A DNA stretch of 64,000 nucleotides from Sulfitobacter sp. DSM 110093 (GCF_022788715.1 NZ_CP085167.1:1671001-1735000), one strand, 5' to 3'; counted from the first letter of the stretch, positions 1 through 7,943 are shown. The notes: a model not told the origin generated them from the sequence alone. Translations and numbers: made by a program.

Positions 1-152
1 AGAGCGCGCAGGAAGGTCTGGTCGCTCAGCCAAGGGCGATCTTCGACCAATTCGCGGTGCATCACAGCGATTTGCGCCGCCGGGCCGCCGAAGGACATCA
101 GGCCAACGCGCCCGAACACGCGAAACATCTCGGGCCAATTGGGCGGGGTCAT
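1..152 (-). CDS. chrA: Chromate transporter (ChrA family), N-terminal fragment
   Basis: Only the first 50 codons are in the window; the gene continues beyond base 1. Translation from the ATG at 152 (reading down) contains FGRVGLMSFGGPAAQIAVM followed by HRELVEDRPWLSD, the amphipathic start and first conserved block of the CHR family of membrane chromate/anion transporters. Family knowledge: ChrA exports chromate and often consists of two homologous halves. Substrate specificity cannot be judged from this fragment. Confidence 0.8.
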   Translation of the reverse strand, partial: MTPPNWPEMFRVFGRVGLMSFGGPAAQIAVMHRELVEDRPWLSDQTFLRA

Positions 153-277
153 CGGCGCTTCCTGCTATCTGAGAGGCCTTAACGGCGTTTTCTCACAACG
201 GATAGGCACACCAATAAGCGCGGTCAAGTGTGGGCAGCATCGCCATGCAAGCTGCCATAAACAAACAGATATCGGGA

Positions 278-311
278 ATAAAAGTGCAGGTTTCTGTTGC
301 CAGGTACCTGC
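278..311 (-). terminator. Rho-independent terminator of ssrA
   Basis: On the minus strand GCAGGT (306-311) can pair with ACCTGC (286-291) across a 14-nt loop, followed by ACTTTTAT. It lies directly after the tmRNA coding piece and fits the end of that transcript. Confidence 0.55.
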
Positions 312-591
312 GAACCCCGCCTTAAGCTGCAAAGCCTAAGGACTTAGATTTCAGTCGCTGAAACCGCTTACGCGGCCATCGCAACTGGAGCACGATTGTC
401 ATTTGCAATTGTACAGTTTGTACCGATAACGGTGGTAACTCACCGAGACAAAGCAACCCCTTTAGACGTTCGTCGATCCTATTTCGGCCCCATGATCCCC
501 AAATGAAGGATGTTTGGTGGAGCCGCCGGGTACCGCCCCCGGGTCCGAACCGCTTATTACGAGCGCGTTTATGTCTATAGTCCCGAAGGAC
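312..591 (-). ncRNA. ssrA: Transfer-messenger RNA, circularly permuted two-piece form
   Basis: The minus strand reads, in order, an acceptor piece ending GGCGGCTCCACCA (CCA end at base 515), a 23-nt intervening segment (492-514), and a coding piece starting GGGGCCGAAATAGGATCGAC at 491. GGGGCC pairs with GGCTCC and gives a G-U third pair, the alanine identity element. The tag frame at 406-368 is GCA AAT GAC AAT CGT GCT CCA GTT GCG ATG GCC GCG TAA, encoding ANDNRAPVAMAA and a stop. Acceptor-before-coding order with a removed spacer is the known alphaproteobacterial arrangement. The RNA rescues stalled ribosomes together with SmpB and marks products for proteolysis. Outer ends are approximate, set by the promoter at 598-626 and the terminator at 278-311. 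Confidence 0.93.
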
Positions 592-597
592 ATGACT

Positions 598-626
598 AAA
601 ATAGGGCTGGGGGGGATGAATTGCAA
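598..626 (-). promoter_or_regulatory. Sigma-70 type promoter of ssrA
   Basis: On the minus strand TTGCAA (621-626) and TATTTT (598-603) are separated by exactly 17 nt. Transcription would begin near 590, just upstream of the tmRNA acceptor piece. Confidence 0.6.
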
Positions 627-700
627 GGGGTGCAGTTCTGGGAAATTTATGGGTGAACTTAAGCAGGCAAAGCATTGATAAGTCTATTTTTCGTCAGACA

Positions 701-1456
701 TCAACTTTCCAATCTAGCCTTCGCATCAAGCCGTGCAGCGCGGGCGGCGAGGACACTTTGCGCTAATTCTTGGGTCTCAACTTCAAGTGCGCTCAAACCT
801 GCCGTAACCGCTGCACCATCCTGCGCCTCTGCCGCATCAGCGATATTTTGGTGCAGCGCGACGATGCGGGCACGATCCCGGGCGGTGAAGGTGATCATAT
901 TCATCAACGGCTGCATGGCCTCGACCGCACCCGCAAGTTGATAGCTCAGCAAGGGGTTGCCCGCCCCATCGACCAACGCCCGATGAAAGGCGACATCCGA
1001 GGCGCAGAATGCTTCGTCGGTCAGCCCCGGCTGCGCCTGACGGTGGATTTCTGCGCGCATGGTGGCAAGGTGATCGGCTGTGCGCCGCTCCGCCGAAAGG
1101 GGCGCACAGGCCCGCTCAAGCGCATAGCGCGCTTCGCAGGCGGTCTCAAAACTCACGGCATTCATCGACAAAAGCAGCGTAGAGGTGGTGATCTGTTGGT
1201 CGTAAGCCTCTGGAAAGCTGAGCCGATTAACAAATGCACCGCCCGTGGCCCCGCGTTGGGTCCGGATTAACGATTGCGCTGCGAGACGCTTCAGTGCCTC
1301 CCGCACTGTTGGGCGAGAGACCTCAAATTGCTCGGCCAATTCGGCTTCTGACGGGAGACGTTGGTCTACGATCAACCGACCACCGACAATGGCATCACGG
1401 ATGGCAGAGGCGATCTGGGCTGACAGGTCGGCAGGGTTGCTTGGGTCGATTTTCAT
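701..1456 (-). CDS. GntR-family regulator (FadR/FCD type), divergent from the DMSP genes
   Basis: This 251-residue protein has an N-terminal winged helix at about 8-75 (core LPSEAELAEQFEVSRPTVRE) and a C-terminal all-helical FCD ligand domain at about 95-235, including DVAFHRALV and LHQNIADA, which carry typical FCD metal-site histidines. The open frame extends further upstream, but the ATG at 1456 gives the normal FadR-type length and leaves a shared intergenic promoter. The gene is divergent from the string that includes dmdA. A GntR gene next to dmdA-acuI is also known from Ruegeria pomeroyi. Two TGTCTnACA repeats in the shared promoter suggest control of itself and of the DUF2182-dmdA-acuI transcript. 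The ligand is unknown; DMSP or a catabolite such as acrylate is an inference. Confidence 0.85.
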   Translation of the reverse strand: MKIDPSNPADLSAQIASAIRDAIVGGRLIVDQRLPSEAELAEQFEVSRPTVREALKRLAAQSLIRTQRGATGGAFVNRLSFPEAYDQQITTSTLLLSMNAVSFETACEARYALERACAPLSAERRTADHLATMRAEIHRQAQPGLTDEAFCASDVAFHRALVDGAGNPLLSYQLAGAVEAMQPLMNMITFTARDRARIVALHQNIADAAEAQDGAAVTAGLSALEVETQELAQSVLAARAARLDAKARLES

Positions 1457-1457
1457 A

Positions 1458-1503
1458 TGTCTTACAATTAATGTTTGCGAGGACTTTATTTGTCTGACAT
1501 TAA
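1458..1503. promoter_or_regulatory. Paired TGTCTnACA operators in the divergent promoter
   Basis: TGTCTTACA (1458-1466) and TGTCTGACA (1491-1499) are dyad-like repeats whose centres are 33 bp apart, about three helical turns. Many FCD-type GntR regulators bind short TGT-ACA dyads. The first copy abuts the GntR start codon. The second overlaps a possible plus-strand -10 (CATTAA, 1498-1503) lying 17 nt after TTGCGA (1475-1480). The binding role is inferred. Confidence 0.5.
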
Positions 1504-1535
1504 ATCCACAAGAGCTTGCACGGGAGGGGCGCGAG

Positions 1536-2324
1536 ATGTCTGCGATGGTACGGTCCACGATGTGGCTGGGGTTTTTCGCCCTGATATTGGCCGCTTGGTG
1601 GATGATGTACGCCATGGCCATGCAGATGGACCTTGACCTACTAGGCCGCCCCGGTGCCATGGGCGAACGGATGCGGCAGATGGATCCGGGCATGGATATG
1701 TATATGCCCATGGCGCATTTCTTTCCGCTTTTTGTGATGTGGGGCGCTATGATGGCAGCCATGATGGTGCCAACCATGGTGCCCACGCTGCGCGCTTACG
1801 AAGACCTCATGACCTCGGCCAATGGAAGCCGCATGGGCTGGCTGGCCGTTCTGGGGGGCTATTTCGCGGTCTGGCTTGCGTTTGCCGCCGGGATCGCCGG
1901 GTTTCAATTGCTGCTGCTGCATGGCGGGGTGATCGACATGCTTGGTATCGCCAAATCGCGCTGGACCGCTGCTGTGCTGCTGCTTGCTGTGGGGCTGTTT
2001 CAATTTACCCGCGCGAAAGAGGTTTGTCACGGCGTCTGCCATTCCCCGATGATGTATTTCATGGGCAATTGGCGCAGGGGAACGATCGGCGGTTTCCGCA
2101 TGGGGCTGGGCCTTGGTACCTTTTGCGCAGGCTGCTGCTGGGGCTTTATGGTGCTGGGCTTTGCGGGCGGGGTGATGAACCTTGCGTGGATGGGGGTGGC
2201 AACGCTGTTCATGGTGCTCGAAAAATTGCCCCAAATTGGTAATTACGTAACCAAACCAATGGGTTTCGCCCTGATCCTCGGCGCTGGCGTCGTGGCGGGT
2301 TGGCCCATGTTAACAGGAGGATGA
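1536..2324 (+). CDS. DUF2182 predicted metal-binding integral membrane protein
   Basis: This protein has 262 residues with several hydrophobic helices, a methionine-rich N-terminal third, and the motifs WGAMMAAMMVPT (69-80), CHGVCHSP (164-171) and FCAGCCWG (about 197-203). These match the family annotated DUF2182, a predicted metal-binding membrane protein of unknown function. A longer in-frame opening starts further upstream, but it would run through the divergent promoter and the N terminus of the regulator gene; the ATG at 1536 follows a purine-rich GGGAGGGGCGCGAG. One base separates its stop from the next ATG, so it is probably co-translated with the DUF1326 gene. The cysteines, histidines and methionines suggest copper or another soft metal; this is inference. 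Confidence 0.8.
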   Translation: MSAMVRSTMWLGFFALILAAWWMMYAMAMQMDLDLLGRPGAMGERMRQMDPGMDMYMPMAHFFPLFVMWGAMMAAMMVPTMVPTLRAYEDLMTSANGSRMGWLAVLGGYFAVWLAFAAGIAGFQLLLLHGGVIDMLGIAKSRWTAAVLLLAVGLFQFTRAKEVCHGVCHSPMMYFMGNWRRGTIGGFRMGLGLGTFCAGCCWGFMVLGFAGGVMNLAWMGVATLFMVLEKLPQIGNYVTKPMGFALILGAGVVAGWPMLTGG

Positions 2325-2325
2325 T

Positions 2326-2958
2326 ATGCCAAACAGAGAAATGACGCCCGCCGATTGGGCGATCAAAGGAGAGCTTTTTCTAAACTGTTCCTGCGATGTC
2401 TTCTGCCCCTGCGTGGTCAGCCTTGGCGCACATCTGCCGACCGAAGGCCATTGCCACGCATGGATGGGCATTGTGATCGACGAAGGAAAATTCGAGGGTG
2501 AGGATCTGTCCGGGCTGAATGTCGGCCTTTTGGTCGATATTCCTGGCCGCATGGGCGAAGGCAACTGGAAAGTGGCTGCCTACGTCGACGATCGCGCGAG
2601 CGAGGCGGCGTATGACGGGTTGTTGAAAATCTTCAGCGGGGCAGCGGGCGGTACCACGGGGCTTTTCACAATGCTGGTGAGCGAGATCATCGGTGCCGAG
2701 CGTGCCCCGGTTGAGATTATCCGCGACGACAATCGCCGTGTCATTAACATTGGCCGCAAGATCAATGGTGAGATTGAACTCCTCGCAGGGGCAGAACCCG
2801 ATCAGCCGGTAACCATAACCAATTCAAAATACTGGATGGGGCCAAATATCGTGGCCGCGCGTGGGGTGAAATCCAAAGTGCGCGACTATGGCCGGATCTG
2901 GGATTTCGGCGGCAAATCTGCAGAGGTTTGTGCGATTGACTGGCAAGGCGCAAAGTGA
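2326..2958 (+). CDS. DUF1326 domain protein
   Basis: This 210-residue protein is probably soluble. The N-terminal motif LNCSCDVFCPCV has cysteines at 21, 23, 27 and 29 and is followed by GHCHAW (42-46), the signature of DUF1326 proteins. The clustered Cys/His residues look like a metal or thiol site. The biochemical role is unknown. DUF1326 and DUF2182 genes frequently occur side by side, so the two products probably act together. The ATG is preceded by AGGAGG with a suitable spacing. The stop overlaps the GTG start of the DinB-like gene, which indicates translational coupling. Confidence 0.82.
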   Translation: MPNREMTPADWAIKGELFLNCSCDVFCPCVVSLGAHLPTEGHCHAWMGIVIDEGKFEGEDLSGLNVGLLVDIPGRMGEGNWKVAAYVDDRASEAAYDGLLKIFSGAAGGTTGLFTMLVSEIIGAERAPVEIIRDDNRRVINIGRKINGEIELLAGAEPDQPVTITNSKYWMGPNIVAARGVKSKVRDYGRIWDFGGKSAEVCAIDWQGAK

Positions 2959-3455
2959 TCCGGCCCGGGTACGCCAAGGAAATGAGCCACTACAATGCTT
3001 GGCAAAACAAACAGTTGTCCAGTATTATTGAGGTGATGGATGAGGACGCGTTAACTGCTGATCGCGGAGCATTCTTCGGCTCGATCCTCGGCACCCTTAA
3101 CCATTTGCTTTGGTGTGATCAGCTTTGGCTGTCGCGTTTTGATACTGCTTTGCCCGGCCCCAGCGGGCCGGACACTCAACTTTGCCCGTCCGGCGCAGCT
3201 TGGTTTCAAGCGCGGAAAGTCTGCGACAAGGCCATTGTCGATTGGGCACAAGGGTTGGACCAAAGCAATTTGAACGCCGAACTATCGTGGTTTTCCGGTA
3301 TCTTGCAGTGCGAAGTTACTAAACCAGGGGCGCAATGTGTGATGCATTTTTTCAACCACCAAACCCATCACCGGGGTCAGGTACATGCCATGTTGACTGC
3401 CGCTGGCCAAGAGGCGCCGGTGACCGATCTGATTTTCATGCCGGAGGATGTTTAA
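2955..3455 (+). CDS. DinB-like four-helix metalloprotein
   Basis: This 166-residue protein has the DinB/YfiT-type pattern: an early helix with NHLLWCDQ (His50) and a late NHQTHHRGQVH block (His135, His138, His139), giving the usual three-histidine metal site. Family members include thiol-dependent transferases and isomerases as well as many proteins of unknown function. The GTG start sits in a GTGA overlap with the DUF1326 stop, and the TAA stop overlaps the dmdA ATG (TAATG). It is therefore translationally coupled on both sides and sits directly ahead of DMSP demethylase. A role in one-carbon or thiol handling is speculation. Confidence 0.8.
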   Translation: MIRPGYAKEMSHYNAWQNKQLSSIIEVMDEDALTADRGAFFGSILGTLNHLLWCDQLWLSRFDTALPGPSGPDTQLCPSGAAWFQARKVCDKAIVDWAQGLDQSNLNAELSWFSGILQCEVTKPGAQCVMHFFNHQTHHRGQVHAMLTAAGQEAPVTDLIFMPEDV

Positions 3456-4558
3456 TGGCTGAACTCTCTCCCTCGCGTCGTATCCGCCGCACGCCCTTCA
3501 CGCCGGGTGTCGAAGCCGCCGGTGCCAAGGCCTATACCGTCTACAACCGGATGCTGCTGCCGACGGTCTTTGACAGTATCGAAGCCGACTACCATCACTT
3601 GAAGAAAGCCGTGCAAGTCTGGGATGTCGCTTGTGAAAGACAGGTTGAACTGCGCGGTCCTGATGCGTCGCGGTTGATGCAAATGCTCACCCCGCGCGAT
3701 CTACGCGAGGTGATGCCGGGGCGTTGCGTTTATGTGCCGATCGTTGATGAGACGGGGGGCATGCTTAATGATCCGGTCGCCGTGAAATTGGCCGAAGACC
3801 GCTGGTGGATTTCTATCGCCGACAGCGATTTGTTGTTCTGGGCCAAAGGGATATGCAACGGTTATCGCCTAGATGTGCTGGTGGATGAGCCTGATGTTAA
3901 CCTGCTGGCGGTTCAAGGGCCAAAGGCCGAAGACCTCATGGCGCGGGTCTTTGGAGATGCAGTACGAGAGGTGAAGTTTTTTCGCTTTGGTGAGTTCTAT
4001 TTTCAGGAGCGGGCGATGAATATCGCGCGGTCGGGCTATTCGAAACAGGGCGGGTTTGAGATCTACACCGAAGGCGAAGATATTGCCATGCCGCTTTGGG
4101 AGGCACTGTTTGAGGCGGGCCGTGATCTGGACGTGCGGGCGGGCTGCCCAAACCTGATTGAACGGATTGAAAGCGGATTGTTGAGCTATGGCAACGACAT
4201 GACCGACGATAACACCCCGCATGAATGTGGCCTTGGCAAGCTATGCGATACACAGTCCGCGATGGGCTGTATCGGCAGGGATGCGCTCTTACGGGTGGCC
4301 AAAGAGGGGCCCGTGCAACAGATACGTCCCTTAGAGATCGCCGGTGATCCGGTGCCATTGTGCGATCGCGCTTGGCCGCTGATGGCGGGTGAAACGCGAG
4401 TGGGTCAGGTGACTTCAACCGTGTGGTCGCCCGATTTTGGGGTGAATGTGGCCGTTGGAATGGTGCGCATGACCCATTGGGATCCGGGCACGCAGTTGCA
4501 GGTGCGGAGCCCAGAAGGCGTGCGGGACGTGACCGTAAGAGAGAATTTCTGGGCCTAG
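3455..4558 (+). CDS. dmdA: Dimethylsulfoniopropionate demethylase DmdA
   Basis: This 367-residue protein has the aminomethyltransferase (GcvT) fold. It contains QVWDVACERQVE near residue 50, GGMLNDPVAVKL near 105, ARSGYSKQGGFEIY near 195 and the C-terminal GVNVAVGMV block. The length and the VWDVACERQVE, SPRRIRRTPF-like and ECGLGK stretches match marine DmdA rather than glycine-cleavage T protein. DmdA moves a methyl group from DMSP to tetrahydrofolate, yielding methylmercaptopropionate and methyl-THF in the cytoplasm. The next gene is acuI, the same dmdA-acuI pairing found in Ruegeria pomeroyi. The start overlaps the DinB stop. The main alternative is another GcvT-family methyltransferase, but the context argues strongly for DmdA. 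Confidence 0.92.
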   Translation: MAELSPSRRIRRTPFTPGVEAAGAKAYTVYNRMLLPTVFDSIEADYHHLKKAVQVWDVACERQVELRGPDASRLMQMLTPRDLREVMPGRCVYVPIVDETGGMLNDPVAVKLAEDRWWISIADSDLLFWAKGICNGYRLDVLVDEPDVNLLAVQGPKAEDLMARVFGDAVREVKFFRFGEFYFQERAMNIARSGYSKQGGFEIYTEGEDIAMPLWEALFEAGRDLDVRAGCPNLIERIESGLLSYGNDMTDDNTPHECGLGKLCDTQSAMGCIGRDALLRVAKEGPVQQIRPLEIAGDPVPLCDRAWPLMAGETRVGQVTSTVWSPDFGVNVAVGMVRMTHWDPGTQLQVRSPEGVRDVTVRENFWA

Positions 4559-4593
4559 GTCCGGTGAGCTGAAAACTGAGAAAGGGATGAATA

Positions 4594-5580
4594 ATGAGCT
4601 TTAACACATTGATCGTGAACAAAGACGACGAAGGCAAGACCCACGCCGAGGTAACACAGATCACCGAAGATCAGTTGCCCGCAGGAGAAGTGACGGTTGC
4701 GGTAGAATACTCCACCGTGAACTATAAAGACGGGCTTTGCGTCGGGCCGGGGGGCGGCTTGGTGCGGAACTATCCGCATGTGCCGGGGATCGATTTTGCC
4801 GGTACCGTAGAAAGCTCTGATGATGAGCGCTACAAGCCCGGTGACAAGGTCGTGCTGACCGGCTGGCGCGTAGGAGAGGCCCATTGGGGCGGTTATTCTC
4901 AAAAGGCGCGGGTCAAGGCCGATTGGCTGGTACCACTTCCCGACGGGCTGGATACACGCAAAGCAATGGCAGTGGGCACGGCGGGCTTTACCGCCATGCT
5001 GGCTGTGATGGCGCTCGAAGACCACGGAATTAAAATGGGGCCGGTGCTGGTAACAGGCGCGGCTGGCGGCGTGGGGTCGGTCGCTACGGCGATTCTCGCC
5101 AATCTTGGCTATGACGTCGCCGCAGTCACCGGACGGCCCGAGACCGAAGATTACCTCAAAAGCCTTGGGGCCACCAAGATCGTCGCCCGAGATGAGATCA
5201 ACGAGACGGTCAAACGCCCGCTGGAAGGCGAAACTTGGGGCGGCTGCGTTGATGCCGTGGGTGGTGCCATGCTGGCCCGTGTGCTGGGGCAGATGGAATA
5301 TGGCGCAAGCGTTGCAGCCGTAGGCCTTGCCGGTGGTGCGGCGTTGCCTGCCACGGTGATCCCATTCCTGCTGCGTGGCGTAAACCTTTTGGGTATCGAC
5401 AGTGTGATGCAGCCCTATGACAACCGCCTGCGTGCGTGGGAGCGGGTGGCCAAAGACCTGCCGATGGAGAAGCTTGACGCGATGATCCAGCCCGCGAGCC
5501 TCAGCGATCTGCCCAAACTTGGGGCGGACATCCTGAAAGGTCAGGTCAAAGGCCGTGTGGTCGTCGACGTAAACGCCTGA
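4594..5580 (+). CDS. acuI: Acryloyl-CoA reductase AcuI
   Basis: This 328-residue medium-chain dehydrogenase/reductase of the YhdH/AcuI type lacks the zinc ligands of alcohol dehydrogenases. The NADPH-binding Rossmann segment is VTGAAGGVGSVATAI at about 153-168, and NYKDGL and PGIDFAGTVE mark the N-terminal catalytic part. AcuI reduces acryloyl-CoA to propionyl-CoA, removing a toxic product of DMSP cleavage. It starts 35 bp after dmdA, with a GAGAAAGGGATGA Shine-Dalgarno region, and is very probably in the same transcript. A broader quinone-oxidoreductase activity cannot be excluded from sequence, but position makes AcuI the best name. Confidence 0.92.
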   Translation: MSFNTLIVNKDDEGKTHAEVTQITEDQLPAGEVTVAVEYSTVNYKDGLCVGPGGGLVRNYPHVPGIDFAGTVESSDDERYKPGDKVVLTGWRVGEAHWGGYSQKARVKADWLVPLPDGLDTRKAMAVGTAGFTAMLAVMALEDHGIKMGPVLVTGAAGGVGSVATAILANLGYDVAAVTGRPETEDYLKSLGATKIVARDEINETVKRPLEGETWGGCVDAVGGAMLARVLGQMEYGASVAAVGLAGGAALPATVIPFLLRGVNLLGIDSVMQPYDNRLRAWERVAKDLPMEKLDAMIQPASLSDLPKLGADILKGQVKGRVVVDVNA

Positions 5581-5646
5581 TATGCCTAGGCGCGGGGCGG
5601 TGTGGTTAATGAACTGCGCCGCCCCGGCTGCCAAAAGGAGAGCATG

Positions 5647-6072
5647 ATGGCCGACTATGAAGACGACAATATCTTTGCCAAGATCCTGCGCAAAGAAATC
5701 CCTAGCTTTAAGGTCTATGAAGACGACAAGACCTACTGTTTTATGGACATCATGCCGCGCGCCGAGGGTCATTGTTTGGTGATCCCCAAATCACCTTGCC
5801 GCAATATGCTAGACGCGGGCCCGGCGCAGTTGGCCGATTGTCTGGCAACTGTGCAAAAAGTCAGCCGTGCCTGTTTGCGAGCCTTTGGTGCTGATGGGAT
5901 AACGGTGCAGCAATTTAACGAAGCTGCGGGCGGGCAGGAGGTGTTCCACCTGCATTACCATATTCTGCCGCGCCATGAGGGTGACAAGCTGCGCCCACCG
6001 GGCGTCCAAGGTGACATGGATCGGATCCGCGAACAGGCCGATGCCATTGCAGCCGCGCTCGGGGCAGGTTAA
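5647..6072 (+). CDS. HIT-family nucleotide hydrolase/transferase
   Basis: This protein of about 141 residues has the histidine-triad motif FHLHYHILP near residue 98 and the N-terminal IFAKILRKEIPS typical of HinT/HIT proteins, which cleave nucleotide phosphoramidates or dinucleoside polyphosphates in the cytoplasm. Two ATGs are adjacent (5644 and 5647); AAGGAG at 5635-5640 is better spaced for the second. It lies 66 bp downstream of acuI on the same strand, so it may share the transcript. No specific link to DMSP metabolism is known. Confidence 0.9.
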   Translation: MADYEDDNIFAKILRKEIPSFKVYEDDKTYCFMDIMPRAEGHCLVIPKSPCRNMLDAGPAQLADCLATVQKVSRACLRAFGADGITVQQFNEAAGGQEVFHLHYHILPRHEGDKLRPPGVQGDMDRIREQADAIAAALGAG

Positions 6073-6249
6073 CCCCCTCAAACTTACGTCGCAGCAGGCC
6101 GCGGATAGGTCGTTTTAGCTAAGTTTCTAAGGGGACTTGGCCGCAAGAGCTTGCCCAATGGTCGCAAGCCTCTATCCTGTTGCGCACGGATGAAAAAAAC
6201 AGAGGCCATGGTTTCGCATGGTGATCTGTCATCAAAGAGGGAACAGATA

Positions 6250-7887
6250 ATGAGCGATACGAGTTCGCACGGCATCCCCGAGCCTGAGGGCAAGGCGGAT
6301 GTGATCGATACCGATTATGAGATCGGTCAAGACAATATTGAACGGCAGATCGGGCCGTTCGGATTGGACATCCACAACCCGGTTTTTCTAATTTCGGGGA
6401 TCGCTGTCGTGATCTTCGTCTTTTATACAATTGCTTTGCCAGAACAGGCCGCCGGCGTTTTTTCGGCGATGTTCAACTTCACCACCAAGAATTTTGATTG
6501 GTTCTTGATCGGTTCCGCCGATTTGGTCGTGATCTTTGCGCTTTTGTTGATTGTGACGCCCTTTGGCAATGTCCGCCTTGGCGGCAACGAAGCGGTGGCT
6601 GACTACACATATCTGGGCTGGTTCGCGATGCTCTTCGCCGCTGGCATGGGCATCGGGCTGATGTTCTACGGTGTATCCGAGCCGCTGACACATTTCTCGA
6701 CCTCTATGGGTGAGATCACGACAGAGAACGGCCTGCGCACCGACTGGGCGCCATTGGGGGCTGCAACGGGCGACGAAGCTGGATCGCTGCGCCTTGGCAT
6801 GGCGGCGACGATCTATCACTGGGGTTTGCACCCTTGGGCGATTTACGCCATCGTCGCATTGGCACTGGCGTTGTTTACTTACAACAAGGGTCTGCCGCTG
6901 ACGATCCGCTCTGCGTTCTATCCGGTTCTGGGCGAACGTGTTTGGGGCTGGCCCGGGCATATCATCGACACCATCGCGGTTTTTGCCACGCTTTTCGGTC
7001 TGGCAACGTCGCTGGGTTTGGGGGCAACCCAGGCCAATGCCGGTCTTAACGAACTCTTCGGCGTGCCGATGGGAACGACATCTGAGATCGTGCTGATTTC
7101 CTTGATCACTGCCGTGGCGTTGGTTTCGGTTCTGCGCGGCCTTGATGGCGGTGTGAAGGTACTGAGTGAGGTTAACATGGGGCTTGCCGCATTGCTGGCT
7201 CTGTTCACCTTGATCGTCGGGCCAACTGTTTTCTTGCTCACGTTCTTCTGGGACTCACTGGTGGCGTACATTGAGTATCTGCCCGCGCTGGCAAATCCCT
7301 TTGGTCGTGAAGACGTGAACTTCTCCCAAGGTTGGACGGCGTTCTATTGGGCGTGGTGGATCAGCTGGTCACCTTTCGTCGGCATGTTCATCGCCCGCGT
7401 CAGCCGGGGCCGTACCGTGCGCGAATTCATCGTTTGTGTGCTATTGATCCCATCTGTCGTCTGCGTGCTGTGGATGTCGATCTTTGGCGGCACCGCGATC
7501 CATCAGGTGTTGAACGACGGCTATACAGGCGCACAAGATGCCGGTTTGCCGCTGCAGCTGTTCAAAATGCTGGATCAACTGCCGCTGGCGTCGATCACCT
7601 CTTTCATCGGCATCGTGCTCGTCGTGGTGTTCTTTGTCACGTCGTCTGACTCCGGCTCGCTGGTGATCGATACGATCACTGCTGGCGGCAAGGTCGATGC
7701 GCCGGTGCCACAGCGGGTGTTTTGGTGCATCTTTGAAGGTGCCGTCGCGATCGCGCTGCTGATTGGCGGGGGCTTGGCGGCCCTGCAGTCCATGGTGATC
7801 TCCACCGGATTGCTGTTCACGCTGCTGTTGCTGTTCATGTGCTACTGCATCTTCCGCGGTCTGCAAGATGAGCGCAAAATTCGCTAA
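6250..7887 (+). CDS. BCCT-family betaine/choline/DMSP transporter
   Basis: This 545-residue membrane protein has about twelve hydrophobic helices. The BCCT hallmark GMGIGLMFYGVSEPL is at 132-146, and the aromatic substrate box FYWAWWISWSPF lies at about 365-376, with Trp367, Trp369, Trp370 and Trp373. These residues bind quaternary-ammonium or sulfonium substrates in the family. BCCT carriers import glycine betaine, choline, carnitine or DMSP, usually with sodium or protons. Its position after dmdA-acuI makes DMSP uptake an attractive inference, although substrate cannot be read from the motif. The ATG at 6250 follows AAAGAGGGAACAG; an earlier in-frame ATG at 6151 would add 33 uncharacteristic residues. 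A terminator follows. Confidence 0.9.
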   Translation: MSDTSSHGIPEPEGKADVIDTDYEIGQDNIERQIGPFGLDIHNPVFLISGIAVVIFVFYTIALPEQAAGVFSAMFNFTTKNFDWFLIGSADLVVIFALLLIVTPFGNVRLGGNEAVADYTYLGWFAMLFAAGMGIGLMFYGVSEPLTHFSTSMGEITTENGLRTDWAPLGAATGDEAGSLRLGMAATIYHWGLHPWAIYAIVALALALFTYNKGLPLTIRSAFYPVLGERVWGWPGHIIDTIAVFATLFGLATSLGLGATQANAGLNELFGVPMGTTSEIVLISLITAVALVSVLRGLDGGVKVLSEVNMGLAALLALFTLIVGPTVFLLTFFWDSLVAYIEYLPALANPFGREDVNFSQGWTAFYWAWWISWSPFVGMFIARVSRGRTVREFIVCVLLIPSVVCVLWMSIFGGTAIHQVLNDGYTGAQDAGLPLQLFKMLDQLPLASITSFIGIVLVVVFFVTSSDSGSLVIDTITAGGKVDAPVPQRVFWCIFEGAVAIALLIGGGLAALQSMVISTGLLFTLLLLFMCYCIFRGLQDERKIR

Positions 7888-7913
7888 CCATTAGCGACTT
7901 GAAGAAAAATTTG

Positions 7914-7943
7914 AACGGCGGCCTTTCGGGGTCGCCGTTTTCC
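7914..7943 (+). terminator. Terminator after the BCCT gene
   Basis: AACGGCG (7914-7920) pairs with CGCCGTT (7933-7939), followed by TTTCC. It closes the plus-strand DMSP region. Confidence 0.65.

Noticed and set aside
322..675. 117-codon minus-strand ORF after chrA
   Set aside because: It overlaps the tmRNA and reads the tag region in a different frame from the real ANDNRAPVAMAA codons; no protein family is visible.
1245..1535. Upstream extension of the DUF2182 protein
   Set aside because: It lies over the divergent regulator's N terminus and promoter and its residues are not like the family; ATG at 1536 fits better.
4555..5772. 405-codon minus-strand ORF opposite acuI
   Set aside because: It is antisense to a clearly recognised gene and arises from GC-rich codon bias; no motif is visible.
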